Below the pieces are notes generated by a model that saw only the letters and a program-made list of their open reading frames with translations, was not told where the DNA came from and made no database searches. Below, piece by piece: positions 1 to 9,842 of a DNA stretch of 64,000 bases. This DNA is from Pempheris klunzingeri (taxonomy: Eukaryota; Chordata; Actinopteri; Acropomatiformes; Pempheridae), in assembly GCF_042242105.1 (NCBI RefSeq), contig NC_092030.1, forward strand, positions 632,001 through 696,000. The letters run 5' to 3'. The position numbers and the translations under genes were made by a program. How positions within the stretch are numbered: the first letter of the stretch is position 1; each line of letters opens with the position of its first letter.

Positions 1-601
1 ATGCTAAACTTGTCAGCTGATCATCGAGTAATGAATATGTGGGCCAAATGATCCAGCCGGCCTCAGAGCGCTCAGAGTGTCTGTGACAGCACTCAGGGAA
101 CAAGTGAACCACAGAGACGCTCCTCAGCACACATGTTAAACACCACTTTCACTTTTAATCATTCACATTTGGATTTAGCTGTGCAGAACTTTCTAAATGT
201 ACACAAACACAACAATGACACAACATTTCCTGTTCATGATCAAACATGCAGACTGTGTGTCTGAGAGTATTTCTCATCTACATCTTGTTGTTTTTCAGTG
301 TGCGTGTCGTCTGCTGTGTATTTGTCTCTCTCACACATGCAGGTCTACCTGTACAAGCTCTTTAAGTCCTTATTAAACAAGGCCTCCTCTGGCATAAGCC
401 CTATTTAGTTAGGACACTAGCTGATTATCTCAGCACCCCGACTCTCCGTCTTTCTCCGCATGCAATCTTTACTGCAGCCTCCCTGCAGCGCCCACAGCTG
501 TGACTCATTATCATGGTGAAGAGCCTGATGGTCAGTGAGATGCTGAGAGGACTGAGGGAAAAGAAGTGGACACGAACTGAACATTCATGAGACTGAACAG
601 T

Positions 602-717
<116 letters not shown>

Positions 718-914
718 GTGGGAAAAGAGAGCCGTTGTGTAAGAAAGTTATTAATCCTTTCACTCAGAGCGGGGAGGACCTGTCTATAATAAGGCTCATA
801 AACACCTTAAACAAAAGGTCAAATAGATAATCTACTTCCACTATAATAGATTACCTGTGTGTGTGTGTGTGTGTGTGTGTGCACCTGTTGTGTAAACTCC
901 TTTAACAATGAGGA

Positions 915-918
915 CCAG
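915..918. repeat. 4-bp target-site duplication (left copy)
   Basis: CCAG directly precedes the 5' LTR, and the same CCAG follows the 3' LTR at 8858-8861. The pre-insertion site would have read GAGGACCAGGCTGCTC. A 4- to 5-bp duplication is typical of Ty3/Gypsy integrases. Confidence 0.85.
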
Positions 919-1340
919 TGTAACAGGGTCAATTATACAGCAATGTGTACATATATTATAGATTTGTTATTGTTTAATTACACAAAATCTGTGTTACATT
1001 AAGTTTATTTTATTCATATTCATTTTAGTTAATACCTGACAGGTTGGCCTCCGAGTCGGTATGTGGAACTATTGTGCAACAGTTTTAGTTGGTACCCCTA
1101 CGTTCTGGTTGTAATGTGACACACCCCGGAAGACAAGGGGTTCCGGAATTTTTACCTCGTGCTCGAGTTTGTTTTTGGTCTCCGTGGGAGAGGGGCATGC
1201 ATCTGAAAAGACTGACCGGAGGATTTTGTACACGTTGCTGTTGTCAGGAGCTGCAAATAAAGCAGATAAGGCTTTCAAAAGTTATCGGCGCCCGAGTCTC
1301 TGTCTCACACACAACGCAGAGTCAGACACCACCGGTTACA
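919..1340 (+). repeat. 5' LTR
   Basis: Starts TGTAAC and ends GTTACA. It should carry the promoter of the element. An AT-rich TATATTATA stretch near 951-959 is a possible TATA region, and AATAAA at 1256-1261 is the likely polyadenylation signal of the R region. It has the same length as the 3' copy, and I saw no mismatch between them. Confidence 0.95.
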
Positions 1341-1342
1341 CT

Positions 1343-1360
1343 TGGTGCCGTTACGACCCG
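1343..1360 (+). other. Primer binding site of the retrotransposon
   Basis: TGGTGCCGT begins two bases after the 5' LTR. TGG is the complement of the tRNA 3' CCA end. The first nine bases match the complement of the vertebrate tRNA-His 3' end, and the match weakens after one mismatch. tRNA-His is therefore a candidate primer but is not certain. Confidence 0.65.
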
Positions 1361-2029
1361 TTGCATCCCCGATCAGCGCCCGTCTGGTTCCCGGGGTACG
1401 GCTGCTGACTCCTGACTCCTGGCTCCTGGCTCCTGGCTCCTGTTCGTCATTCCTGCCTATTTGTCGCTGCTGCTCCGCGGCGTCGGAGAACTGTGCTTGC
1501 TCCCGCGGGTGCGCGAGGTTTGCTGACTGATTAAAAACTCGTCAAAGAGACTCCGGACCACTGCTTTGGAGTGTGTGACTTTTGTTTTTTTCCTCCTCTC
1601 TTTCTCCCGTGATTTTATTTCATGTTGGTTTATGCTGGTGATACTACTGTGACCCGCCAGTGCATTGAAGGACAAAAAAGGTGAAGACATTTAACAGCAG
1701 GAACAGGACAAACCTGAGAGGGCATATTATAACTGATGACAGGTTGATGGGCTCATAATTTATATTGGTCGAGTTTTTGAACTGAGCCTTTTTGTTTTAC
1801 ATCAGTTTTGGATCATTTCATTTTTTTTTCTTGATCTCTTATATGTGGTCATGCATATGAGGATTTAAGTTACATTTTGGGGGATTTTATGCTCTTTATT
1901 TGTACTCATACTGTTGGTTTGTGCATAACTGTCACAGTTTTTCTTTTCTGCCAATATTGCACTCATATTGTGATATTAGCATAGCTCTTTGTGGTGCCAG
2001 GGGTAGATTTTTTTTGTGTGGTTCATAAT
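1361..2029 (+). other. 5' leader of the retrotransposon
   Basis: About 670 bp between the primer binding site and the gag ATG. It holds a small tandem CTCCTGG/CTCCTGA repeat at about 1406-1441 and otherwise AT-rich sequence. It should contain packaging and dimerisation signals, but none could be identified by eye. Confidence 0.6.
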
Positions 2030-3544
2030 ATGGATAGACATTTACATGATGTCACATTTGGAGTGGGGAGGGGCAGATGGGTTGCTGGAAGGGGTCGGTT
2101 CATGTCCCCTGGTGTTCCAGAATACACAGCTGATCAGACAGTTAACCCACTTCTGACCCCCACTGCTAGTTCCACGCCAATTACCCAGTCAAACCCCAAG
2201 CCCACACAAGTCATATCAGTTGATGATTTTGGAGACATGATTGCAAGTTTGGCTAAACAAATTGGAGAAAACATCTCAGCCAGCCTTAACACCATTCACC
2301 AACCCAGTACTGTCCAGCCTCAGTCTCCCACTGAAAGTGAGTCATCCAGCAATGCAGGTTTGTCTCAGTTGAAGGTTGTTGTGCAGTCAGACACCAAAGC
2401 TCCACCTTACTTCAGGGGTGATCATGCTGATGTGTTCTCTGTTCATGAATGGGAGGACATGATGAGATGTTACCTGAATAGGGTGAAATGTGACACTCCT
2501 GCTGAAATGTTTGACCTGATAATGTCGAGACTGACAGGCAAAGCTAGGGATGTGGTGAAGGTGTCGCTCCGCAGCCGCCCTAAACTGAGTACAGCCGACC
2601 AGCTCACAGCTGTGTTTGACATATTGAAAGGTAACTTCAGTGAGCTCACATACTCAAACTTACCCATGAAAGATTTCTACAGCACCATTCCCCGTGTTGG
2701 TGAGAATGCTATGGACTATTGGATTCGCCTTAACAAGTCCATCGACGCCGCTGACGAATGTCTGCGGAGGCGGGGTAAATCTGTGGAGGACCCCGGTGCT
2801 GAAGTGGTCTTAATGTTCATTAATCATTGTCCTGACCCCAGGCTTGCCATGTCATTCCAACTGAAGGCACCGGAGCAGTGGACTACAGCGGAGGTTCAGG
2901 AGCGTCTGGATGCTCACATGAGACATTTGAGGAAGACAGCAGCCCAGTCCCAGCACACAGTGGGTTTGTCGGCCTACAGTCAGAGCCCCGTGGCTGATTC
3001 TTTCCACCCTCCTGATCTTAGCACGTCCCAGGCTGCTTTAGTAGCACGCCAACCAAAGACACCTTCTAACTCTATACTGGCCTCTGCCCTGGCCTGCAGT
3101 CAGCCCCAGTCAGACAATGTTGTAGTGAGCCCACGTGAGCCTGCTTCTCTGTCTCCGCCTCCTTCTGCCGTCTCTGACCCTGCTCATGCTGCCGTTGACT
3201 CACCTACTACCAACCTTGGTGTTCAACAGGTTGTGGCAATGTTTGACAAAGTTCTGTCCTTGTGCAACGCTTCCCTTGCAACCACTCAAAGGCCAGTCAG
3301 CCGACAGCAGGGCAACCGTCAACCAGCCCACCATCGAACTGGTCAACCCCGTAACCCACTGCCTTCTGAGCCTCTTGCATGCAAGGTTTGTGGCTCCAGG
3401 GATCACTCTACCCATGCACACTGTAGGCTGTACAGATTGTGCCTCAACTGCTTCAGTCCCGGTCACATAAAGAGTCAGTGCCAGCTGGCCTCCCCTTCTC
3501 CAGCCATGCCACTGCCTTCTCCCTCCAGTGCTGATTTAAACTAG
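2030..3544 (+). CDS. Gag structural protein of Ty3/Gypsy element
   Basis: A 504-residue Gag. It should form the capsid of the intracellular particle and bind the element RNA. The start chosen is the ATG at 2030, with A at -3 and G at +4; the same frame extends upstream only from non-ATG codons. The middle part (about residues 130-310) resembles a retrotransposon Gag capsid domain, with a WEDMMRCYL stretch followed by a helix-rich region. A Ser/Pro/Gln-rich linker follows. The C-terminus carries a CX2CX4HX5C motif at about 451-465 and a canonical CX2CX4HX4C zinc knuckle at about 471-484 (CLNC, H, C). The frame has no internal stop. The TAG at 3542-3544 immediately follows the slippery heptamer, so a fraction of ribosomes should continue into pol. 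Confidence 0.92.
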   Translation: MDRHLHDVTFGVGRGRWVAGRGRFMSPGVPEYTADQTVNPLLTPTASSTPITQSNPKPTQVISVDDFGDMIASLAKQIGENISASLNTIHQPSTVQPQSPTESESSSNAGLSQLKVVVQSDTKAPPYFRGDHADVFSVHEWEDMMRCYLNRVKCDTPAEMFDLIMSRLTGKARDVVKVSLRSRPKLSTADQLTAVFDILKGNFSELTYSNLPMKDFYSTIPRVGENAMDYWIRLNKSIDAADECLRRRGKSVEDPGAEVVLMFINHCPDPRLAMSFQLKAPEQWTTAEVQERLDAHMRHLRKTAAQSQHTVGLSAYSQSPVADSFHPPDLSTSQAALVARQPKTPSNSILASALACSQPQSDNVVVSPREPASLSPPPSAVSDPAHAAVDSPTTNLGVQQVVAMFDKVLSLCNASLATTQRPVSRQQGNRQPAHHRTGQPRNPLPSEPLACKVCGSRDHSTHAHCRLYRLCLNCFSPGHIKSQCQLASPSPAMPLPSPSSADLN

Positions 3545-3594
3545 GCCGCCTGTGTAAGGAGAGGGGTAACATGGGCGGTACTGGTGACACCCTC
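3535..3594 (+). promoter_or_regulatory. Candidate -1 ribosomal frameshift signal between gag and pol
   Basis: The heptamer T TTA AAC at 3535-3541 sits in the gag frame (codons TTA AAC, then TAG). It has the X XXY YYZ form. The pol frame is open from 3535 (after a TGA at 3532-3534), so a one-base backward slip passes the gag stop and enters pol. Downstream, 3545-3551 can pair with 3573-3579 (GCCGCC with GGCGGT plus a U-G pair). Loop bases 3561-3565 (GAGGG) can pair with 3590-3594 (CCCTC), giving a possible H-type pseudoknot. The spacer is short (3 nt) and one loop is long, so the fold is tentative. The heptamer and frame relation are seen directly. Confidence 0.8.
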
Positions 3595-6500
3595 AGTAAG
3601 GAAAATGACTTGCAATCAATCTACGTGAACTGCTGTAGTGGTCTCCCTGATGACAAAAAAGTTATTGTTGTGGGTTCACATAGAGTGGAAGGAGCTAGTG
3701 ACCTGTTTTATGCTCCAGTGTCTGTCGGGGGTCAGTCTACTTTGAGAGGGATGCTTGATTCAGGGAGCATGTCATGCACGCTCAGTGTGGAGGCGGAGTC
3801 CAAGCTTAGAGCTGCTGGTGTTCTCCCTGATCGTCAGCTTGTGCCTGAGAAGGTAGTCCTTGTCGGCTGTGGCGGCCTTACAACACAACCCAGTTGTATC
3901 TATGACCTGGAAATTGAGCTTTATGGGTCCAAATTCATTGTGCCGACTTTCCTTGTCCCGGGGCAGAGAGACGAGCTCATCGTTGGAAGCAACGTCATTA
4001 GGCCCATAATACAGAGGATGAAGTCCGATGAGAAGTACTGGGAGCTCATCCACTCCAGCACCTCGGACCCTGATTGTGAGCAATTTCTTCAGTTGCTCAG
4101 TTGCATTACTCGTTGGTCTGGTCCTGAACTGCCTGATAAAGTTGGAACAGTCAGACTGCGGCAGGCTATCACTCTTGCACCACAGGGGGAGCATCTGGTG
4201 TGGGGAAAGCTACCCAGTAGTGCTCCTGTGTCTCCTGGGAGCACTGTCATTGTGGAGCCCACCTCTTCCCGTTCAGCCCCTAAAGATATCATCATTGGGA
4301 GGGTTGTGACACCCATGTGGGGAGATCGTTGGGTCCCAATGAAGATCCTCAACCCAACAATGAAACCTGTGACACTGCGCCGCAATGCAAAAGTGGCAGA
4401 CGTGTTTCCTTGTGTGGCAGTGGAGGACCTCCCTCTCTCCCAGGGTGTGAGTAGGCCACAGACCAGTCAGACTGACCCTAACCCCAACTCAGGCGCCACC
4501 CCTAACCTCTTTCAGCGGCTTAAGGACTGTGGATTGGCGGACATCAATCTTGAAGACTGTGAGGTGTCGGGTGAGTGGAAACAGCGGCTCGGTGAACTTG
4601 TGCTCGCTTACCAAGATGTCTTCTCCAAAGACAAGTTGGACTGTGGGGAAGCGAAGGAGTTTGTCCATCGAATACACCTCACTGATGATCGTCCCTTCAG
4701 ATTGCCCTATCGCCGTGTCCCTCCAGCTCACTATCATAAACTGAGAGAGGCGCTGTCTGAGATGGAGTTGAAAGGTATCATCAGTAAGTCAGTCAGCGAA
4801 TATGCTTCGCCGCTGGTCCTTGTCTGGAAGAAGTCAGGAGAACTAAGGATCTGTACTGACTTTCGCTGGCTTAATGCAAAGACCGTCAAGGACGCCCACC
4901 CACTGCCTCACCAGGCCGACTGTCTTGCCGCCCTTGGTGGTAATGCCTTTTTCAGCACCATGGATCTCACATCAGGATTCTACAACATCCCCCTCCATGA
5001 GTCTGACAGGCGGTACACAGCCTTCACGACACCCTTGGGCCTGTACGAGTATAATAGACTTCCCCAGGGCTTATGCAACAGTCCCGCATCATTCATGCGG
5101 ATGATGATCAGTGTGTTCGGGGATTTGAACTTCTCCAGCCTCCTCTGTTATCTGGACGATCTTCTCGTCTTCGCTCCATCTGTGGAGGAAGCCCTGAAAC
5201 GGCTGGAGGCTGTCTTCTCACGTCTCAGAGCCAACAACCTGAAGCTGGCACAGAGGAAGTGCTACTTCCTGCGCAGGTCTGTGAGGTTTCTTGGGCATGT
5301 GGTGGACTGTGGTGGTGTCTCAGTCGACGAGGAGAAAGTGAGGGCCATCTCAGCTTTCAAGCGGGAGGACCTCATGAACGATGACGGCTGCACCCCATCT
5401 CAGCGGCGGGTCAAATCTTTCCTTGGGATGGTCCTGTATTATCAGCATTTCATCCCTGGCTGTTCTTCCATTGCAAAGCCACTCTACACCTTGACTGCAG
5501 GACAGAAGAGGAGAGCTAAAGGCTCCTTTGGTCGGAGACGGGCTGGCACCTTTCGAGAACTGACTCCCCAGGATTGGACCCCTGCCTGTGATAAAGCATT
5601 TGAGGATCTGAAAAGCGCACTCCTCAACAGTGTGATGTTGGCTCACCCGGATTTTGATAGGCCTTTTGTTCTCTCCACTGATGCTTCCCTTGACGGTCTC
5701 GGTGCTGTTCTATCTCAGGTGCCTGCCGGTGAGGAGAAGGCGAGACCCATTGCCTTTGCGAGCAAGACTCTCAGTCGCAGTCAAGCCAACTATCCTGCCC
5801 ACAGACTGGAATTCTTGGCTCTGAAGTGGGCAGTTTGTGATAAGTTTAGCCACTGGCTCAAGGGTCACAGATTTACTGTCTGGTCTGACAACAATCCGCT
5901 CACATACATCTTGACCAAGCCGAAACTTGATGCTTGTGAGCAGCGGTGGGTCTCTAAGCTGGCTCCGTATTGCTTTGAGATCAAGCACATCCCTGGCAGG
6001 CTGAACGTGGTGGCAGATGCCCTCAGCAGAGACCCATTTGTGAGGCCTCTGAGGCAGCGGCTGCTGTGTGAACCTTATTCTGAACTGCTGGACCAAGTAT
6101 GTGATGTCAGTGATGGATGCGTGCAGGATGCCTTCCGCCTCACGTGCCAGCCACAGTCACTGGGGAGTGCCTCTCACTCTGCTGCTATTGAGGGCTCAAT
6201 GTCTGAAGATGATGTCTCCTCCCTCCTCTCTTCATTGGACGAGTGGGACTCTGCCCCCAGGCAGCGGGCGGCCTCCGCAGCTGACCATCTCACCACCCTC
6301 AGACTTCCTGACCAGGATATGTTGCCTTCATTGTCTCTTGCTGAGCTTCAGTCACATCAGCAGCAGGACCCGGTTATCTCGAGGGTCGCTCACTATGTTG
6401 ACAGGAAGCGCAGACCTTCCAGACGTGAACGCTGCAATGAGAGTCAGCCGACTCTGAGAGTCCTGAAGCAATGGGATAAGCTAACGCTCCTGGATGGCAT

Positions 6501-8115
6501 CCTCTATAGGGTAACAAAGGATCCCTTGACCAAACAGAAGAGGTTCCAGTTTGTTGTGCCTGAGTCCCTGAAGGAGGATGCGTTGATGGGTGTTCATGAT
6601 CGTGCTGGTCATCAAGGTCAGCCCCGCACACTTTCCCTGGCCCGCCAGCGTTTCTTCTGGTACGACATGGAGAAGGATATCCGCAGTCATGTGAAGCACT
6701 GCCACAGGTGTGTTCTCAGCAAGACTCCCGAGCCTTCTGCAAGAGCCCCACTGGAGAGCATCAAGACCTCCGTCCCTCTTGAACTCGTGTGCATTGACTT
6801 TTGGTCAGCTGAGGACAACCACAACAAGGCAGTGGATGTTCTTGTAGTGACTGATCACTTCACGAAGTTGGCACACGCGTTTCCCTGTCAGGATCAAACT
6901 GCCAAGAGGGTGGCCAAGAAGCTGTGGGACAACTTTTTTTGCATCTACGGTTTCCCCCAACGCCTCCATTCTGACCAGGGAGCAAACTTCGAAAGTGAGC
7001 TGATCGCTGAGCTCTTGGAGTTGTCGGGGGTTGGCAAGTCCCACACCTCACCTTACCATCCTATGGGGAACGGCAGCACGGAGAGGTTTAACCGCACCTT
7101 AGGCAACATGTTGAGATCTCTACCCCTTCGCTCCAAACAGAAGTGGCCACAAATGATCCAGACCATGACCTTTGTATACAATTGCACTGTTCATGAGACC
7201 ACAGGGTTCGCGCCCTTCTACTTGATGTTCGGGAGAGTCCCTAGGTTGCCGGTTGACCTTCTCTTCAAGAACGTGCTTCATGATTTGACTGTGGGTGACT
7301 ATGGTGCTTATGTGAAATCCCTTCTGGAAGACCTGCACTGCGCCATGGCACTGGCTCAGAAGAACTGCACAGCTGAGCAGAGACATCAGTGTGACCAGTA
7401 CAACAAACGGGTCGAAGGTCAGCCTCTGTCTCTCGGTGACCAAGTGCTGCTGGCGAACAAAGGCGTTAAGGGGAAACGTAAGCTCTCTGACAAGTGGTTG
7501 CCTGTTGTGTTTACGGTGGTGGCCTCGAAGCCTGCCCTGCATATCTACCGGATCAGGGATCCAAAGGGACATGAACGTGTCGTTCACCGGAACCTGCTGC
7601 TTCAGGTCAACTTCCTTCCGCTGGAGGAAGCTGTGGATGATGATGCTCCCATGTCCATGGCCGCCACCGGTATGGCCAATGACCCCCCTGGATCTGGTTG
7701 GCATGAGGCGGATGTGTCTGATTTGGACACTGCAGCTGCGACGGCTGAGCCATCCCTTGCTGACTCTCTCTCAAGTGTTGGTGACTGGGATGATGGCCGC
7801 ACTGCCTCATGGGTCCGTGAGCGGTCCTCCATTGATGGGCTCCCTAATCCAGACTGTCAACCACTTCCTCCTGTAGCAGCCTCGCTTGCTGCTGGTGGCC
7901 CTGCCACTGCCCTGGATCCCCCGACGGCTCTCCCGGACTCCCTACTGCAACCACCGCCTGCCAGTCCGCCTCAGGCATCTGGTGCAGACGGCCTACTTAC
8001 CTCACGGTTCGGCAGGATCATCAAACCGGTGTGCCGCTTTATCGAGTCCATGGCACAACTTGATTCCATGCTAGGGGTTCAGTTAGATACCCGTCCTGCT
8101 GTTCTTCATGTGTAA
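3571..8115 (+). CDS. Pol polyprotein: protease, reverse transcriptase, RNase H, integrase
   Basis: A 1,514-residue open frame counted from the ATG at 3571. Translation probably enters upstream by -1 shift at 3535-3541. The aspartic protease has DSG at 63-65. Reverse transcriptase follows, with the catalytic YLDD at 527-530. RNase H acidic residues are D704 (TDAS), E747 and D773 (SDNN). The integrase zinc-binding HHCC residues are H1009, H1014, C1044 and C1047, and the catalytic triad is D1076, D1135 and E1171, with the exact 35-residue D-E spacing. A GPY/F-like region near 1290-1340 is followed by a Pro/Ala/Asp-rich tail of about 160 residues, which has an RFGRIIKPV motif near its end. All catalytic residues are present and there is no stop, so the enzyme set looks functional. 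The RT-RNase H-IN order defines Ty3/Gypsy. Confidence 0.95.
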   Translation: MGGTGDTLSKENDLQSIYVNCCSGLPDDKKVIVVGSHRVEGASDLFYAPVSVGGQSTLRGMLDSGSMSCTLSVEAESKLRAAGVLPDRQLVPEKVVLVGCGGLTTQPSCIYDLEIELYGSKFIVPTFLVPGQRDELIVGSNVIRPIIQRMKSDEKYWELIHSSTSDPDCEQFLQLLSCITRWSGPELPDKVGTVRLRQAITLAPQGEHLVWGKLPSSAPVSPGSTVIVEPTSSRSAPKDIIIGRVVTPMWGDRWVPMKILNPTMKPVTLRRNAKVADVFPCVAVEDLPLSQGVSRPQTSQTDPNPNSGATPNLFQRLKDCGLADINLEDCEVSGEWKQRLGELVLAYQDVFSKDKLDCGEAKEFVHRIHLTDDRPFRLPYRRVPPAHYHKLREALSEMELKGIISKSVSEYASPLVLVWKKSGELRICTDFRWLNAKTVKDAHPLPHQADCLAALGGNAFFSTMDLTSGFYNIPLHESDRRYTAFTTPLGLYEYNRLPQGLCNSPASFMRMMISVFGDLNFSSLLCYLDDLLVFAPSVEEALKRLEAVFSRLRANNLKLAQRKCYFLRRSVRFLGHVVDCGGVSVDEEKVRAISAFKREDLMNDDGCTPSQRRVKSFLGMVLYYQHFIPGCSSIAKPLYTLTAGQKRRAKGSFGRRRAGTFRELTPQDWTPACDKAFEDLKSALLNSVMLAHPDFDRPFVLSTDASLDGLGAVLSQVPAGEEKARPIAFASKTLSRSQANYPAHRLEFLALKWAVCDKFSHWLKGHRFTVWSDNNPLTYILTKPKLDACEQRWVSKLAPYCFEIKHIPGRLNVVADALSRDPFVRPLRQRLLCEPYSELLDQVCDVSDGCVQDAFRLTCQPQSLGSASHSAAIEGSMSEDDVSSLLSSLDEWDSAPRQRAASAADHLTTLRLPDQDMLPSLSLAELQSHQQQDPVISRVAHYVDRKRRPSRRERCNESQPTLRVLKQWDKLTLLDGILYRVTKDPLTKQKRFQFVVPESLKEDALMGVHDRAGHQGQPRTLSLARQRFFWYDMEKDIRSHVKHCHRCVLSKTPEPSARAPLESIKTSVPLELVCIDFWSAEDNHNKAVDVLVVTDHFTKLAHAFPCQDQTAKRVAKKLWDNFFCIYGFPQRLHSDQGANFESELIAELLELSGVGKSHTSPYHPMGNGSTERFNRTLGNMLRSLPLRSKQKWPQMIQTMTFVYNCTVHETTGFAPFYLMFGRVPRLPVDLLFKNVLHDLTVGDYGAYVKSLLEDLHCAMALAQKNCTAEQRHQCDQYNKRVEGQPLSLGDQVLLANKGVKGKRKLSDKWLPVVFTVVASKPALHIYRIRDPKGHERVVHRNLLLQVNFLPLEEAVDDDAPMSMAATGMANDPPGSGWHEADVSDLDTAAATAEPSLADSLSSVGDWDDGRTASWVRERSSIDGLPNPDCQPLPPVAASLAAGGPATALDPPTALPDSLLQPPPASPPQASGADGLLTSRFGRIIKPVCRFIESMAQLDSMLGVQLDTRPAVLHV

Positions 8116-8424
8116 AATGTGTGAATCAGGGTGGCGTGTTATATGAGCTGCTCTTGTTGTTGTAATGGTTACATGTTGCTGTGTAGGACCTTGAGTTGTA
8201 TTTTTTTTGTGCTCACTCACATCGTTGGCCTGTGTGTGTGGTGTATAAGGCACCTCATCTTGTCTATGGAGTACTGTGAGTTCTTGCTAGGCGCCAAGCA
8301 GATCTCTTGTTCTCTTATCCTTTTAATAGGAAGCTCATATTGCTGGTTCATGTCATTTGGTTGTTTTCTTAATGGCCAGTGTGTTTGCGTGATTGTTTTG
8401 CTACCCAGAATTTTGTGTAATTCT
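8116..8424 (+). other. Non-coding stretch between pol and the polypurine tract
   Basis: About 310 bp, T-rich. A 115-codon open frame starting at a non-Met context spans it. It is hydrophobic and Cys-rich, but it does not look like an envelope protein and has no other support. Confidence 0.6.
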
Positions 8425-8435
8425 AGGGGGGTGAG
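8425..8435 (+). other. Polypurine tract
   Basis: AGGGGGGTGAG directly precedes the 3' LTR. This is the usual primer for plus-strand DNA synthesis in LTR elements. A single T interrupts the purines. Confidence 0.8.
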
Positions 8436-8857
8436 TGTAACAGGGTCAATTATACAGCAATGTGTACATATATTATAGATTTGTTATTGTTTAATTACAC
8501 AAAATCTGTGTTACATTAAGTTTATTTTATTCATATTCATTTTAGTTAATACCTGACAGGTTGGCCTCCGAGTCGGTATGTGGAACTATTGTGCAACAGT
8601 TTTAGTTGGTACCCCTACGTTCTGGTTGTAATGTGACACACCCCGGAAGACAAGGGGTTCCGGAATTTTTACCTCGTGCTCGAGTTTGTTTTTGGTCTCC
8701 GTGGGAGAGGGGCATGCATCTGAAAAGACTGACCGGAGGATTTTGTACACGTTGCTGTTGTCAGGAGCTGCAAATAAAGCAGATAAGGCTTTCAAAAGTT
8801 ATCGGCGCCCGAGTCTCTGTCTCACACACAACGCAGAGTCAGACACCACCGGTTACA
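8436..8857 (+). repeat. 3' LTR
   Basis: Same 422-bp length as the 5' LTR, with the same ends. I noticed no substitution when reading both copies. The AATAAA lies at the matching position (8773-8778) and would terminate the element transcript. Confidence 0.95.
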
Positions 8858-9314
8858 CCAGGCTGCTCTGTGCAGCAACATGTTCTTATTATATCACCTC
8901 ATTCAGGTCAGAAATAGTTTAGAAAGCAGCAGAAGTGTTGTCTTAGTGCAGTTTAATGGAGTAAACCTCCACCTGTTCATATAAAGTGTGTGTGTGTGTC
9001 AGCGAGCAGCAGCAGCAGCATCTCATCACGCTCCCAACGTCCACGGCAACACGCTAACATAAGCAGGAGGAATGAAACCAGCAGTACCATTTTAGGTTAG
9101 CACGCTAACATTTTCCAATCAGCACTGAGCTGTTTCTGTTGGGGGGGGTGGGGGTCATCAGATGTGCAGGCGTTTGCTCAGACCAGATTTCATGCAACAG
9201 ACATTAAGACATTTCACATCAGTCATGATGGTGCTGGAGGAAAAGTCACCTATTAGGAGTCATCCTCTGAGAACCACGAATGTCCTTCACTGACATGCTG
9301 AAATATTTCAGTGG

Positions 9315-9344
9315 GCAGACAGACAGACAGACAGACAGACAGGC

Positions 9345-9389
<45 letters not shown>
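9315..9389. repeat. (CAGA)n tetranucleotide array
   Basis: About 18 CAGA units with one CAGG variant near 9341. Open frames reading TDRQ or CLSV repeats across it are artefacts. Confidence 0.95.
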
Positions 9390-9842
9390 CTGCCAGTTGG
9401 TGCCGTTCTACATCAGCTGAGGATGCACAGTGTTGCCTCTGTCTGCTCACTAGTATTCAGGTCCTCGTCAGCTGCACTGCTGACAGTGACCACAGGACGG
9501 CAGCAGACCCCCACCTGAGCACCTGAACCCGCTGTGAGCTTGGCTGACGGCTCCACGCTGTCCTGGTGCTTCACCCCCTCTGACAGTAAATGAGGACTGA
9601 TAATGCAGCAGGGTCCCGTGGTTGGTGCCTTAGACCCCCTCTGGCCCCCAGGGTGCCCCCCCCAAAGACACAACTCCCCATGACAGGTGGAAACTATAGC
9701 ACGTACGTCTTTTAGTCCTTCTCAGTCAGATCTTTCTAAACCTGTTGTAGCTCAGCGCCCAAAAACTGTCCAGACGTCAGGCCACAACCCCCAATACCAG
9801 GAAGCCTCTGTGGGCTTTGTGAATGGGATGTACAGTGCAGGC

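Larger units (their letters stand above)
919..8857 (+). mobile_element. Complete Ty3/Gypsy LTR retrotransposon, apparently intact
   Basis: A 7,939-bp element with 422-bp LTRs at 919-1340 and 8436-8857. The LTR ends TGTAAC and GTTACA are perfect inverted repeats, and CCAG is duplicated at 915-918 and 8858-8861. Order inside: primer binding site, leader, gag, pol (protease, reverse transcriptase, RNase H, integrase), polypurine tract. Integrase after RNase H is the Ty3/Gypsy (Metaviridae) order. No env-like frame follows pol, which stops 320 bp before the 3' LTR. Reading the two LTRs side by side I found no difference, and both genes are open, so the insertion is recent and may still be mobile. 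It lies about 2.7 kb upstream of the rbp4l TATA box in the same orientation. The exact family within Ty3/Gypsy was not determined; no chromodomain was seen. Confidence 0.95.

Noticed and set aside
1069-1415. Open frames inside the LTRs (also at 8586-8922)
   Set aside because: They appear in both LTR copies, overlap promoter and polyadenylation signals, and resemble no protein.
1991-2029. Upstream extension of gag to 1991
   Set aside because: The codon at 1991 is GTG, not ATG. The ATG at 2030 has a strong context and was used as the start.
8131-8478. A 115-codon frame after pol as a possible envelope gene
   Set aside because: It is short, runs into the 3' LTR, does not begin with a clear ATG context, and has no cleavage site or ectodomain features.
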